NCBI RefSeq assembly: GCF_000023225.1
Contig: NC_013173.1
Coordinates: forward strand, 1,242,501 to 1,306,500
DNA length: 64,000 nt
From: Desulfomicrobium baculatum DSM 4028
GTDB taxonomy: Bacteria; Desulfobacterota; Desulfovibrionia; Desulfovibrionales; Desulfomicrobiaceae
Direction of reading: 5' to 3'
This document shows positions 36,636-44,920 of the stretch, piece after piece. Both the position numbers and the translations under genes were made by a program. Each line of letters starts with the position of its first letter. The first letter of the stretch is position 1. The notes below the pieces were generated by a model. The model was not told the origin of the DNA and ran no database searches. It was given only the letters and a program-made list of their open reading frames with translations.

Positions 36636-37400
36636 ATGTTGGAATTAAAAAACATTACGTACAGAGTTCCGGAATCAGATGTCGGCGCTCAAGGTGAGGC
36701 CGATCGGACCATTATTCACGATTTGAGTTTTACGTTTGAAGCTGGCCGATTTTACGCCGTTACCGGACCCAACGGGTCGGGCAAGACCACCTTGGCCAAG
36801 CTGATTATGGGGATCAATGAACTCACGTCCGGAAACATAATTTTCAACGGGTCGGACATCAGCAAGCTTCCCATTCATGAACGATCCAACGCCGGCATTG
36901 TTTATGGATTTCAGCATCCGGCCCGATTCAAGGGAACGACTTTTCGGGACCTGTTATCGATTGCCGCCGGGTCTGATGACGAAGAAAAACTCGTTGAGAT
37001 CATTTCACGTGTGGGCGTCTGCTCTCTGGAATTTCTGGACAAGCGTGTGGACAGCAAACTGTCCGGCGGGGAAATCAAAAAAATCGAACTGGCCACGGTT
37101 ATCGCGAAAAATCCAAAAGTGGCCATCTACGATGAACCGGACACCGGCATTGATCTCTGGACCATCGGCCCAATGGTGGAGTTGCTCAAACGTGAACAGA
37201 AAGAAAACAAAACCACCACCATTGTAGTGAGTCACAATAAAGCATTTCTTGAAGCCGCCGACACGCTTTTGTTGATCAGGGACGGCAGAATCGCTTATTC
37301 CGGTGATCTGGCCGGCGCCGTGCCGATACTCGAAGCTTCGAGTGCCTGTACGTTCAATGAATTATGTCAAGGAGTGGATAATGCTCAATGCTATCGATAA
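36636..37400 (+). CDS. sufC: SufC-like ABC ATPase of a minimal Fe-S assembly system (SmsC type)
   Basis: Cytoplasmic ATPase, 254 residues, that powers iron-sulfur cluster assembly on the SufB-type scaffold. Walker A is GPNGSGKTTLAKL, Q-loop region FQHPARFKGTTFRDLL, signature LSGGEIKKIELA and Walker B with IYDEPDTGIDLW, including the SufC-type DEPDTGID. It overlaps the next gene by 20 bases. No SufS, SufE, SufU or SufD gene is beside it. Confidence 0.9.
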   Translation: MLELKNITYRVPESDVGAQGEADRTIIHDLSFTFEAGRFYAVTGPNGSGKTTLAKLIMGINELTSGNIIFNGSDISKLPIHERSNAGIVYGFQHPARFKGTTFRDLLSIAAGSDDEEKLVEIISRVGVCSLEFLDKRVDSKLSGGEIKKIELATVIAKNPKVAIYDEPDTGIDLWTIGPMVELLKREQKENKTTTIVVSHNKAFLEAADTLLLIRDGRIAYSGDLAGAVPILEASSACTFNELCQGVDNAQCYR

Positions 37401-38301
37401 ACAGGTATTAAAGGAAGTTGCGGACCTCGAAGGAATTCCAAAAGGCGCTTATAATATCCGGAAAAACGGTAAGCTTCTGGGTCGCGAGGTCTCCGCCAAT
37501 ATCAACATCGAAACCAACGAAAAAGGCAATGGCATCATCATCGATATCAAGCCGGGCACGGTGAATGAGTCAGTTCATATTCCGGTTATATTATCGCAGG
37601 CAGGTCTTCATGATACGGTCTACAATACCTTTATTGTCGGGGAAGGATCGGATGTGACCATTATTGCCGGATGCGGCATTCACTGCGGGGGCAAGGAATC
37701 CGAAGGCCACTCCGGCATTCATGAATTTCAGATCAAGGCCGACGCAAAAGTCAAATATGTGGAAAAGCATATCGCCATTGGCGACGGCACGGGCCGTCGT
37801 ATTTTAAATCCCACCACAAAAGTTTTTATGGCGGAAAACGCCCAGATGGAAATGGAACTGACCCAACTCGGCGGGGTGGATGAAGCCAAGCGTTTCAATG
37901 AAGCTCACATCGGCGCGGGCAGCGTGCTGCTCATCACGGAACGGGTGATGACCGACGGCGACCAGGTGGCCGAATCCAGAAATGAAATTGAACTGGTCGG
38001 AACCGACAGCAAGACGAACATCGTTTCCCGTTCCGTTATAAAAGGCAATTCCACCCAGGATTTTTACGTCAACCTGACGGCGCTTGCCAAATCCTATGGC
38101 CATATCGAATGCGACGCCATCATCATGGACAATGGCAGTAACCAGACGATTCCGGCTCTGCGCGCGCTGCATCCGGATGCCGAGATGACGCACGAAGCAT
38201 CTATCGGCAAAATTGCCAATGATCAGCTGATGAAGCTTATGACCCTCGGGCTTGACTATGATGCGGCGGTTAATCGGATCATACAGGGATTCTTAAGATA
38301 G
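37381..38301 (+). CDS. SufB/SufD-family scaffold of minimal Fe-S system (SmsB type)
   Basis: 306 residues, much shorter than SufB (about 480), as in two-gene SmsCB systems of anaerobes and archaea. The beta-helix core is visible from VNESVHIPVILSQAGLHDTV to the end, with GHSGIHEFQIKADAKVKYVE, KGNSTQDFYVNLTALAKSYG and AEMTHEASIGKIANDQLMKL. A candidate cysteine is in AGCGIHCGGKESEGHS. AAGGAG precedes the ATG inside the end of sufC, so coupling is expected. It probably builds clusters that are rapidly lost on exposure to oxygen. Confidence 0.88.
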   Translation: MLNAIDKQVLKEVADLEGIPKGAYNIRKNGKLLGREVSANINIETNEKGNGIIIDIKPGTVNESVHIPVILSQAGLHDTVYNTFIVGEGSDVTIIAGCGIHCGGKESEGHSGIHEFQIKADAKVKYVEKHIAIGDGTGRRILNPTTKVFMAENAQMEMELTQLGGVDEAKRFNEAHIGAGSVLLITERVMTDGDQVAESRNEIELVGTDSKTNIVSRSVIKGNSTQDFYVNLTALAKSYGHIECDAIIMDNGSNQTIPALRALHPDAEMTHEASIGKIANDQLMKLMTLGLDYDAAVNRIIQGFLR

Positions 38302-38544
38302 TATCCTCTCTAATAAAAGGCGTGGCCCCTTCGCATCCGGTAACAAACCAGGATTGGAAGGAGCGGCCGCCTGCCTAAAAAGCTCTGGGAGCATCGCTTT
38401 TAAGTTCGCAGTGATGACCGGGGGAATGAAATGTTGTTCACTTTCTTCGTAGCTGTATCACGACGGGCATGATGCGCTCTTTTTCTCGCGAATGAGGCGC
38501 GCTCCTGGACCAGATTGAAGAATCCCGCTGTATCATCCGAAACC
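38302..38544. other. Intergenic DNA before sigma-54 module A
   Basis: About 240 bases with no gene supported. A short GCTCTGGGAGC hairpin is possible near 38380, but I saw no terminator with a T run after the SufB-like gene. Confidence 0.4.
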
Positions 38545-38751
38545 CTCACAAAGACTGCCGCAACGTGTTCTGTTATATATGGCTGCTACGTTAAATATGT
38601 CGGATGCCGCTGACGGATTTCTCCTTTCTCCTGACCGCTCTCTTTTTATTATTCCTTATAATCAACACCTTGTATCGCAGCATCCGCAGGTCTGCGATGG
38701 CACGCTAGTTGCGACATTCCCTGTTCGTTGAACCATGCGCTAACACAGGAC
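38545..38751 (+). promoter_or_regulatory. Sigma-54 regulatory module A
   Basis: About 200 bases nearly repeated at 52975-53175. It holds a direct repeat GTTATATATG (38572-38581) and GTTAAATATG (38590-38599) spaced 18 bp, a constant TCGGATGCCGCTGACGG, then the promoter TGGCACGCTAGTTGCGA (38698-38714). From the second repeat to the -24 box is 108 bp. It drives the sulfur gene run starting at 38762. Confidence 0.85.
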
Positions 38752-38761
38752 AGGAATCCTT

Positions 38762-40174
38762 ATGTCACTTATTTTTGAACGCATTCACACCGATGGAATT
38801 GCCGAGCTTTCCTATCTGATCGGCGATGATTCCGAGGGCGTGGCGGCAGTGTTCGATCCTCGCCCGGATGTTGATTGTTACCTGCGGCTCGCCCGCGAGA
38901 AGCAGGTATCAATTACGCATATTTTTGAAACGCACATCCATGTCGATTTCGTCAGTGGTTCGCGTGAACTTTGTGCGCGTGCCAAGTCCGCGAAAATATA
39001 CCTCAGTCACGAGGGGGGGGCGCGCTACGGCTTCGAACATGAGGGGATCGCAGATGGAGATGTCTTTGAACTTGGTTCCGCCCTCATTACGGCTCGGCAC
39101 ACGCCCGGTCACTCGCCAGAGCACATGGCGTATCTTCTGTCAGAAAAGGATCGTCCGGGCGCCCCTTGGGGGGTGCTCACCGGGGACTCACTCTTTGTCA
39201 ATTCTGCCGGGCGCTCCGACCTCCTTGGCAGTAGCCGGGCTAAAGAGCTGGCCGAACAGCTGTTCCATACGCTGCACGATTTTTACCTGACGCTTGACGA
39301 TGGCGTCCTTATCTACCCGGCGCATGGTCAAGGGTCGCCATGCGGGGAGGACATCGGCGACCGGCTCAGCAGCACCATTGGTTATGAACGGCGCTTCAAT
39401 GCGTTCCTTCAATTCAACAATGCCACAAGTTTCACCAAGCACACGCTCACCGACGCGGCGCCCATCCCGACCTATTATCCGCTTATGGGGACTCTGAACA
39501 CCAGGGGGCCCACAGTGCTCGGCAACCTCCCGCCAGTGCCCGGACTTCCACCCAAATTCTTTCAGGAAGCCATTGAGAACAGCGACAACGTTCTCATCGA
39601 TACCCGTATGATGCTGGCATTTGGCGGCGGGCATATCAAGGGCGCGCTTAGCATCGGCGGCTTGCCCGTACTTTCCATCTGGGCCGGTTGGTTGCAGGAC
39701 TCCGATCAACCCATCCTGCTCGTCCTCGATTCCGATGACATGCTCGAAACAATCGTCCGCTATTTTGTCCGTACGGGATATACGAAGTTCGCCGGCTACC
39801 TCGTCGGAGGCATGGCTGCATGGAACAACGCCGGACTGCCGCTGGAATCGGTCGGACAAATGACCGTCCACAAAATCAAACGCTCGGGGGAAAAACTGCA
39901 GGTTCTCGATGTACGCGCGCCGGACGAATGGAAAGACGGTCATATCCCGAATGCCCAGCATATTTTCCTGGGCGAATTGCGCGAACAGCTCGGCAAGTTG
40001 GACAAGGACAAACCGACCGCCGTCTATTGCGACAGCGGTTATCGTGCGACCATCGCGACGAGCATTTTGCAGCAGCAAGGGTTCAGCCGCGTCTGCAACA
40101 TTCCCGGAAGCTGGCAAGCATGGAAGAATGCGGGATACCCGGTCGAAAAAGAAATAGAGAAGGAGAGAAAATAA
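38762..40174 (+). CDS. MBL-fold persulfide-dioxygenase-like protein with two rhodanese domains
   Basis: 470 residues. The N-terminal metallo-beta-lactamase domain has ITHIFETHIHVDFVSGS, a ligand-site loop (HxHxDF; usual HxHxDH has His), HTPGHSPEHMAY and LTGDSLFV. The first rhodanese (about 265-365) lacks a catalytic cysteine (LVLDSDDMLE). The second has TAVYCDSGYRAT with the active cysteine. So it likely oxidises or transfers sulfane sulfur, for example glutathione or CoA persulfide to sulfite. It is the first gene of a 12-gene run. Confidence 0.88.
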   Translation: MSLIFERIHTDGIAELSYLIGDDSEGVAAVFDPRPDVDCYLRLAREKQVSITHIFETHIHVDFVSGSRELCARAKSAKIYLSHEGGARYGFEHEGIADGDVFELGSALITARHTPGHSPEHMAYLLSEKDRPGAPWGVLTGDSLFVNSAGRSDLLGSSRAKELAEQLFHTLHDFYLTLDDGVLIYPAHGQGSPCGEDIGDRLSSTIGYERRFNAFLQFNNATSFTKHTLTDAAPIPTYYPLMGTLNTRGPTVLGNLPPVPGLPPKFFQEAIENSDNVLIDTRMMLAFGGGHIKGALSIGGLPVLSIWAGWLQDSDQPILLVLDSDDMLETIVRYFVRTGYTKFAGYLVGGMAAWNNAGLPLESVGQMTVHKIKRSGEKLQVLDVRAPDEWKDGHIPNAQHIFLGELREQLGKLDKDKPTAVYCDSGYRATIATSILQQQGFSRVCNIPGSWQAWKNAGYPVEKEIEKERK

Positions 40175-40176
40175 AC

Positions 40177-40806
40177 GTGAATACGAACCTGTTTTATCCC
40201 GTTCACTTGAGTTTGAGGCGTTCTGCGTATTTCATCGGCAGTCTTGTTCTTTCGTTCGTGTGCGCCGCAGCCGACGCGGGGGCGACCGTGGATGCGCTTG
40301 ATTATCCGGGACCGGCCTGGTCACCCTATCTCGTCGGCGCGGGCATTGGAGTGCTTTCCTGGCTAACATTGTACTTTTCCGACAAGACCATCGGGGCCTC
40401 CTCTTTTTACGCGTTCCTCGCGGGTTTTCTCGGTAAACGCATCGCGCCCGGCCACACGGCCTCGCTCACCTATTTCAAAGACAACCCGCCGCACGTGAGT
40501 TGGGGATTCGTCTTCGTGGGCGCAATCATAGTGGGCGGCGCGATTGCAGCCCTGACGGGCGGGGAGTTCGCCAACGAATGGCTTTCGCCCATGTGGGTCG
40601 CACGCTTTGGCGACGACATTGCGTTGCGTGCGGCCGTCGCCTTTTCCGGCGGCATGCTGATGGCATTTGGGGCGCGCCTGGCCGGAGGTTGCACCAGCGG
40701 CCACGGCATCAGCGGAACCCTGCAGCTCAATCTGGCATCGTGGATTACTGTGCTGTGCATTTTCGTCGGTGGTGTCGCCGTGGCCCTGCCGCTTTTCAAA
40801 CTGTGA
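40177..40806 (+). CDS. YeeE/YedE sulfur-transport family protein, first half
   Basis: Membrane protein of 209 residues with five or so TM segments. It carries the family motif FGARLAGGCTSGHGISG with the conserved cysteine that handles sulfur compounds. GTG start at 40177, two bases after the previous stop, with AGGAGAG upstream. YeeE/YedE proteins import thiosulfate or move sulfur-containing groups. Here two half-size genes lie side by side, which together would make a full transporter. Confidence 0.85.
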   Translation: MNTNLFYPVHLSLRRSAYFIGSLVLSFVCAAADAGATVDALDYPGPAWSPYLVGAGIGVLSWLTLYFSDKTIGASSFYAFLAGFLGKRIAPGHTASLTYFKDNPPHVSWGFVFVGAIIVGGAIAALTGGEFANEWLSPMWVARFGDDIALRAAVAFSGGMLMAFGARLAGGCTSGHGISGTLQLNLASWITVLCIFVGGVAVALPLFKL

Positions 40807-40813
40807 GGTGCGT

Positions 40814-41407
40814 ATGATTGATCCAGGCAAAGCCGTTAATGAATCGACGAAAAATTCCGCGCCGGCTGTGACCGCAGTTCCCACACTGATTGCCGGCGCG
40901 GTTTTTGGTCTGGTGTTTGGTTTCCTGCTGCAAAAAGGGGGCGTTGGAAAATACAACGTTCTCATCGGCCAACTGCTTCTTCAGGATTGGACCGTCGCGA
41001 AGATCATGCTCACCGCAATTGTGGTCGGCATGATCGGCGTATTCCCGTTACATCACTTCGCCAAGGTGAAGCTGCATATTAAGCCGACCAGGATCGGTGC
41101 CAACATCATCGGTGGGCTTGTGTTCGGCGCTGGTTTTGCCTTGGCTGGCTATTGTCCTGGAACTGTTGCCGCAGCACTGGGGCAGGGAAGCTGGGACGCG
41201 CTCTTCGGCATGGCCGGACTTATCGCCGGCTCGTGGCTGTTTGCCGAACTTTCGGGATGGACCAAACGAACCATCGAGAAATGGGGCAACCTCGGCAAAG
41301 TGCAGCTGTCCGATCTGCTGTCAGTGCCGCGCGGCCATTTTGTGGTCACCTTTGCATTGGCACTCACCGTCATTCTTTTGCTGTTACAACAATTCACCAC
41401 CCGGTGA
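40814..41407 (+). CDS. YeeE/YedE sulfur-transport family protein, second half
   Basis: 197 residues. TM segments around 22-40, 62-80, 94-112, 130-150 and 172-192. Motif GFALAGYCPGTVAAALGQG has the cysteine equivalent to that in the first half. It starts seven bases after the previous stop. The two halves match the two-subunit PmpAB-like arrangement that is common in sulfur-metabolising bacteria. Likely exchanges thiosulfate or a persulfide carrier. Confidence 0.85.
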   Translation: MIDPGKAVNESTKNSAPAVTAVPTLIAGAVFGLVFGFLLQKGGVGKYNVLIGQLLLQDWTVAKIMLTAIVVGMIGVFPLHHFAKVKLHIKPTRIGANIIGGLVFGAGFALAGYCPGTVAAALGQGSWDALFGMAGLIAGSWLFAELSGWTKRTIEKWGNLGKVQLSDLLSVPRGHFVVTFALALTVILLLLQQFTTR

Positions 41408-41506
41408 CGACAAAAAGCGCTTCGAAAAGATCGTAATGAATGCACTTCGTACGCAAGTTATATTAGGAACACAAAAGAGATAAATTTATACGTCATAGGA
41501 GGTATC

Positions 41507-41953
41507 ATGCATCCGTACAGAAATTTTATTTTGATGATCACTGTGTCTGCAACTCTGATGTTTGGATTGATGTACCTCAATACATATCAGTTTAGCCATG
41601 TGTGGTTTAGCCAAACTCGCTTGTTCATGACCTTCATCATGGCTGGTTCCATGGCGCTCGTCATGCTCTTCTTCATGCGCCACATGTACAAAGACAAGAA
41701 GGCCAATATTGCCATTGTTGTTGGAAGCGTGGCCCTTATGGGCTTAGGCTTCTTGTTGGTTCGCAGCCAGGCAACGGTAGGAGATGTCGCGTGGATGAAG
41801 GCGATGATCCCGCATCACTCGATTGCAATACTCACAAGTGAACGCGCCAATATTAGCGACCCTCGTGTAAGAAAACTTGCAGGTGAAATCATTGAAGCCC
41901 AGCGCCGAGAGATTGGGGAGATGGAAGTCCTGATCAGAGATATCGATGATTAG
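41507..41953 (+). CDS. DUF305 family membrane protein
   Basis: 148 residues with three hydrophobic segments (about 7-25, 38-55, 65-83), then a short helical DUF305 tail with MKAMIPHHSIAIL and AQRREIGEMEVLI. DUF305 is a ferritin-like helical motif whose HH pair may bind metal. Its place beside sulfur transport genes suggests a redox or metal role, but function is not known. AGGAGG is seven bases before the ATG. Confidence 0.8.
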   Translation: MHPYRNFILMITVSATLMFGLMYLNTYQFSHVWFSQTRLFMTFIMAGSMALVMLFFMRHMYKDKKANIAIVVGSVALMGLGFLLVRSQATVGDVAWMKAMIPHHSIAILTSERANISDPRVRKLAGEIIEAQRREIGEMEVLIRDIDD

Positions 41954-42046
41954 TCATCGAAAAAAGCAGGTCTTAACCGGCTACATTGTGAGAAGAGCGC
42001 AAAGAATGAAATTGGCGTGCACGATAAATTACAAAGGAGGTGTAGC

Positions 42047-42979
42047 ATGACGCCGAAAAATATGACGGATTCTCCCATTTACGTTGCCTTGAATATGTCC
42101 AAAGTTGTGAACAATGAAGAAAGCTTCGATCTGATGCACAAAGTGGGTCCACGTGTATGTATCACCACTGCCACACATCCGGGTTTTCTTGGTTTTATGG
42201 CTAACATTCAAACAGGAATTTTACCTCTTGCAGGCAGATATGGGGGAGGTAGCACTCACATGGAAAATGCACTGAATCCTGTCCGCAACTATCAGTATAC
42301 CATGTGGAAACATTGGAAAGATCATGACGAATTCCATGAAAAACAATTCAGCAGGATTTTTGAGCTCTGTACCAGCTGCCTGGAGATGGTTGTAGAAGGC
42401 CCATGGGAGCCTGTTTACAGCGTTATTCACGCCAAAATGCCGACTGTTCGATCTATGGGGCAAATCGCCGATCTCGGTAAAGATTTTGTGCAGCAAAAAG
42501 ATTTTATCCGCTTTGCCACCCCTCAGCGCTGCGTTGCCATCGGGGAACATACGGTGGCTCCGGGGAAGGAAAAGGCATTTGAAAAAGGTGCCATCGAAAC
42601 GATGGAAGCCTTGTCGGACGCAACCGGTTTTCTCGGGTATATGATTCTGAAGCAAATTGGGGTCTGTGCATTAGGAAGCTTCATGCTCGACCCGACGTCA
42701 ATGGCAGAAACCCTGCAGACACTCGGAGCCAACCCGCCGAAAAAACCAAGACCGCTCTTTAAAACATTGGATGCCATGCCACGTCCGCCCGAATACCTGA
42801 TTCACAGCGAGTGGGACGCGACGGAAATGGCTCAGATGGGTTTCGCAAAAGTTCTGGTGAACCATGCCATCAGAAAAATACACGATGATGGCGTTATGGC
42901 CCATCTTATCCGCGGTCCATACATCATGTTTTTCCAACCAATGATGGAAGAACCTGGCTGGAGGTCCTTTTTGTCATGA
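42047..42979 (+). CDS. sor: Sulfur oxygenase/reductase (SOR)
   Basis: Cytoplasmic non-haem iron enzyme that disproportionates elemental sulfur with oxygen to sulfite, thiosulfate and sulfide. 310 residues. Compared with the Acidianus enzyme, every key residue is at a fixed +7 offset: Cys38 (Cys31, persulfide), His93 and His97 (His86, His90), Cys108 and Cys111 (Cys101, Cys104), Glu121 (Glu114). Motifs: VGPRVCITTATHPGFLGF, WKDHDEFHEKQF, LCTSCLE, GPWEPVYSVI. A perfect AAAGGAGGTG precedes the ATG. It stands in a sigma-54-driven run with sulfur transporters and a SoxB-like protein. Confidence 0.96.
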   Translation: MTPKNMTDSPIYVALNMSKVVNNEESFDLMHKVGPRVCITTATHPGFLGFMANIQTGILPLAGRYGGGSTHMENALNPVRNYQYTMWKHWKDHDEFHEKQFSRIFELCTSCLEMVVEGPWEPVYSVIHAKMPTVRSMGQIADLGKDFVQQKDFIRFATPQRCVAIGEHTVAPGKEKAFEKGAIETMEALSDATGFLGYMILKQIGVCALGSFMLDPTSMAETLQTLGANPPKKPRPLFKTLDAMPRPPEYLIHSEWDATEMAQMGFAKVLVNHAIRKIHDDGVMAHLIRGPYIMFFQPMMEEPGWRSFLS

Positions 42980-43090
42980 TAGTCGTGGCTGTCGTTCTGT
43001 TGAGCGGTGAGAGGCCCTTAGACCATGACCTGGCAAAAAACCGACCGGCCGGTCATGTCCACCCCGTTAGGCAAACAAAAAGAGAGCGTT

Positions 43091-44860
43091 ATGTATTACA
43101 GTAGTGGCAACTACGAAGCCTTCGCCCGCCCGCGCAAACCCAAGGGCGTAGAGAACAAGACGGCCTGGTTTGTCGGCGCGGGCCTGGCGGCATTGGCGGG
43201 CGCGGCCTTCCTGATCCGCGACGGCCAGATGCCGGGCAACCGGATCACCATCCTGGAGCAGCAACAGTTGCCCGGTGGCGCGCTGGACGGCATCAAGGAG
43301 CCGAACAAGGGCTTCGTGATCCGCGGCGGGCGCGAGATGGAAGAGCACTTCGAGTGCTTGTGGGACCTGTACCGCTCGATCCCGTCGCTGGAGATCGAGG
43401 GCGCCAGCGTGCTCGACGAGTTCTATTGGCTCGACAAGGACGATCCGAACTCCTCTTTGCAGCGCGCCACTGTGAAGCGAGGCGAGGACGCGCATACCGA
43501 CGGCCTGTTCACCCTCAGTGAGCAGGCGCAGAAGGAGATCGTCAAGCTCTTCCTCGCCACCGGCGAGGAGATGGAGAACAAGCGCATAAGCGAGGTATTC
43601 GGCAAGGAATTCCTGGACAGCAATTTCTGGCTGTATTGGCGCACGATGTTTGCTTTCGAGGAGTGGCATTCGGCGCTGGAGATGAAGCGGTACCTGCACC
43701 GTTTCATCCACCAGATCAAAGGCATGCCGGATTTCTCCACGCTGAAGTTCACCAAATTCAACCAGTACGAATCGCTGGTGCTGCCGCTGGTGAAGTGGCT
43801 GCAGGAACATGGTGTGGTGTTCGAGTACGGTACCGAGGTCACCGATGTCGATTTTGACATTGCACCCGGACGTAAACAGGCGACCCGCATCCACTGGCGC
43901 AAGGACGCAGGCGAAGGCGGCGTCGATCTCGGCCCCGACGACCTGGTCTTCATGACCATCGGTTCGCTGACCGAGAACTCCGACAACGGCGACCACCATA
44001 CGCCGGCCAAGCTCAATGAGGGGCCTGCGCCGGCCTGGGATCTGTGGCGTCGCATCGCCGCCAAGGATCCGGCGTTCGGACGCCCGGACGTGTTCGGCGC
44101 GCACATCCCCGAGACCAAATGGGAGTCGGCCACCGTCACTACGCTCGACCAGCGCATCCCGAAGTACATCCAGAAGATCGCCAAGCGTGATCCGTTCAGC
44201 GGCAAGGTGGTGACAGGCGGCATCGTGACCGCGAAGGACTCATCCTGGCTGCTCAGTTGGACGGTGAACCGGCAGCCGCACTTCAAAGAGCAGCCCAAGG
44301 ACCAGATCGTGGTTTGGGTCTACGCGCTGTTCGTCGAGCAACCCGGCGATTACGTGAAGAAGCCCATGCAGGACTGCAGCGGCGAGGAGATCACCCAGGA
44401 ATGGCTCTACCACCTGGGCGTGCCGGTCGAGGACATTCCCGAACTGGCGGCAACCGGTGCGATAACCGTGCCGGTGATGATGCCGTACGTGACCGCCTTC
44501 TTCATGCCGCGCCAGGCCGGTGATCGCCCGGACGTGGTGCCCGAGGGCGCTGTCAACTTCGCCTTCATTGGGCAGTTCGCGGAATCCAGGGAGCGCGACT
44601 GCATCTTCACCACCGAGTATTCCGTACGAACGCCGATGGAGGCTGTCTACACACTGCTCGACGTCGAGCGCGGCGTGCCGGAGGTATTCAACTCCACCTA
44701 CGACATTCGTACGCTCCTGTCCGCGACCGGCCGCCTGCGCGACGGCAAGGAGATCGACATCCCGGGTCCTGCGTTCGTGCGCAATCTGCTGATGAAGAAG
44801 CTCGACAAAACCCAGATCGGCGCACTGTTGCGCGAGTTCGGTATTGTCGGGGACGATTGA
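43091..44860 (+). CDS. ohyA: Oleate hydratase (myosin-cross-reactive-antigen family)
   Basis: FAD enzyme that adds water to cis-9 unsaturated fatty acids, giving 10-hydroxy fatty acids; 589 residues, normal length. Seen: TAWFVGAGLAALAGAAFLI (FAD loop), GGREMEEHFECLWDLYRSIP and FAFEEWHSALEMKRYLHRF. The reaction is thought to detoxify host or membrane fatty acids. It is very G+C-rich: 41 of 60 bases in the line 43201-43260. Such composition and the weak RBS suggest separate acquisition. Flanked by sor and the SoxB-like gene on the same strand. Confidence 0.93.
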   Translation: MYYSSGNYEAFARPRKPKGVENKTAWFVGAGLAALAGAAFLIRDGQMPGNRITILEQQQLPGGALDGIKEPNKGFVIRGGREMEEHFECLWDLYRSIPSLEIEGASVLDEFYWLDKDDPNSSLQRATVKRGEDAHTDGLFTLSEQAQKEIVKLFLATGEEMENKRISEVFGKEFLDSNFWLYWRTMFAFEEWHSALEMKRYLHRFIHQIKGMPDFSTLKFTKFNQYESLVLPLVKWLQEHGVVFEYGTEVTDVDFDIAPGRKQATRIHWRKDAGEGGVDLGPDDLVFMTIGSLTENSDNGDHHTPAKLNEGPAPAWDLWRRIAAKDPAFGRPDVFGAHIPETKWESATVTTLDQRIPKYIQKIAKRDPFSGKVVTGGIVTAKDSSWLLSWTVNRQPHFKEQPKDQIVVWVYALFVEQPGDYVKKPMQDCSGEEITQEWLYHLGVPVEDIPELAATGAITVPVMMPYVTAFFMPRQAGDRPDVVPEGAVNFAFIGQFAESRERDCIFTTEYSVRTPMEAVYTLLDVERGVPEVFNSTYDIRTLLSATGRLRDGKEIDIPGPAFVRNLLMKKLDKTQIGALLREFGIVGDD

Positions 44861-44920
44861 ACAGACTTCTTCGCATGGCCTATTTCGGAGATCCGCCTAG
44901 CGGCAATGAGGGTTTAGATA

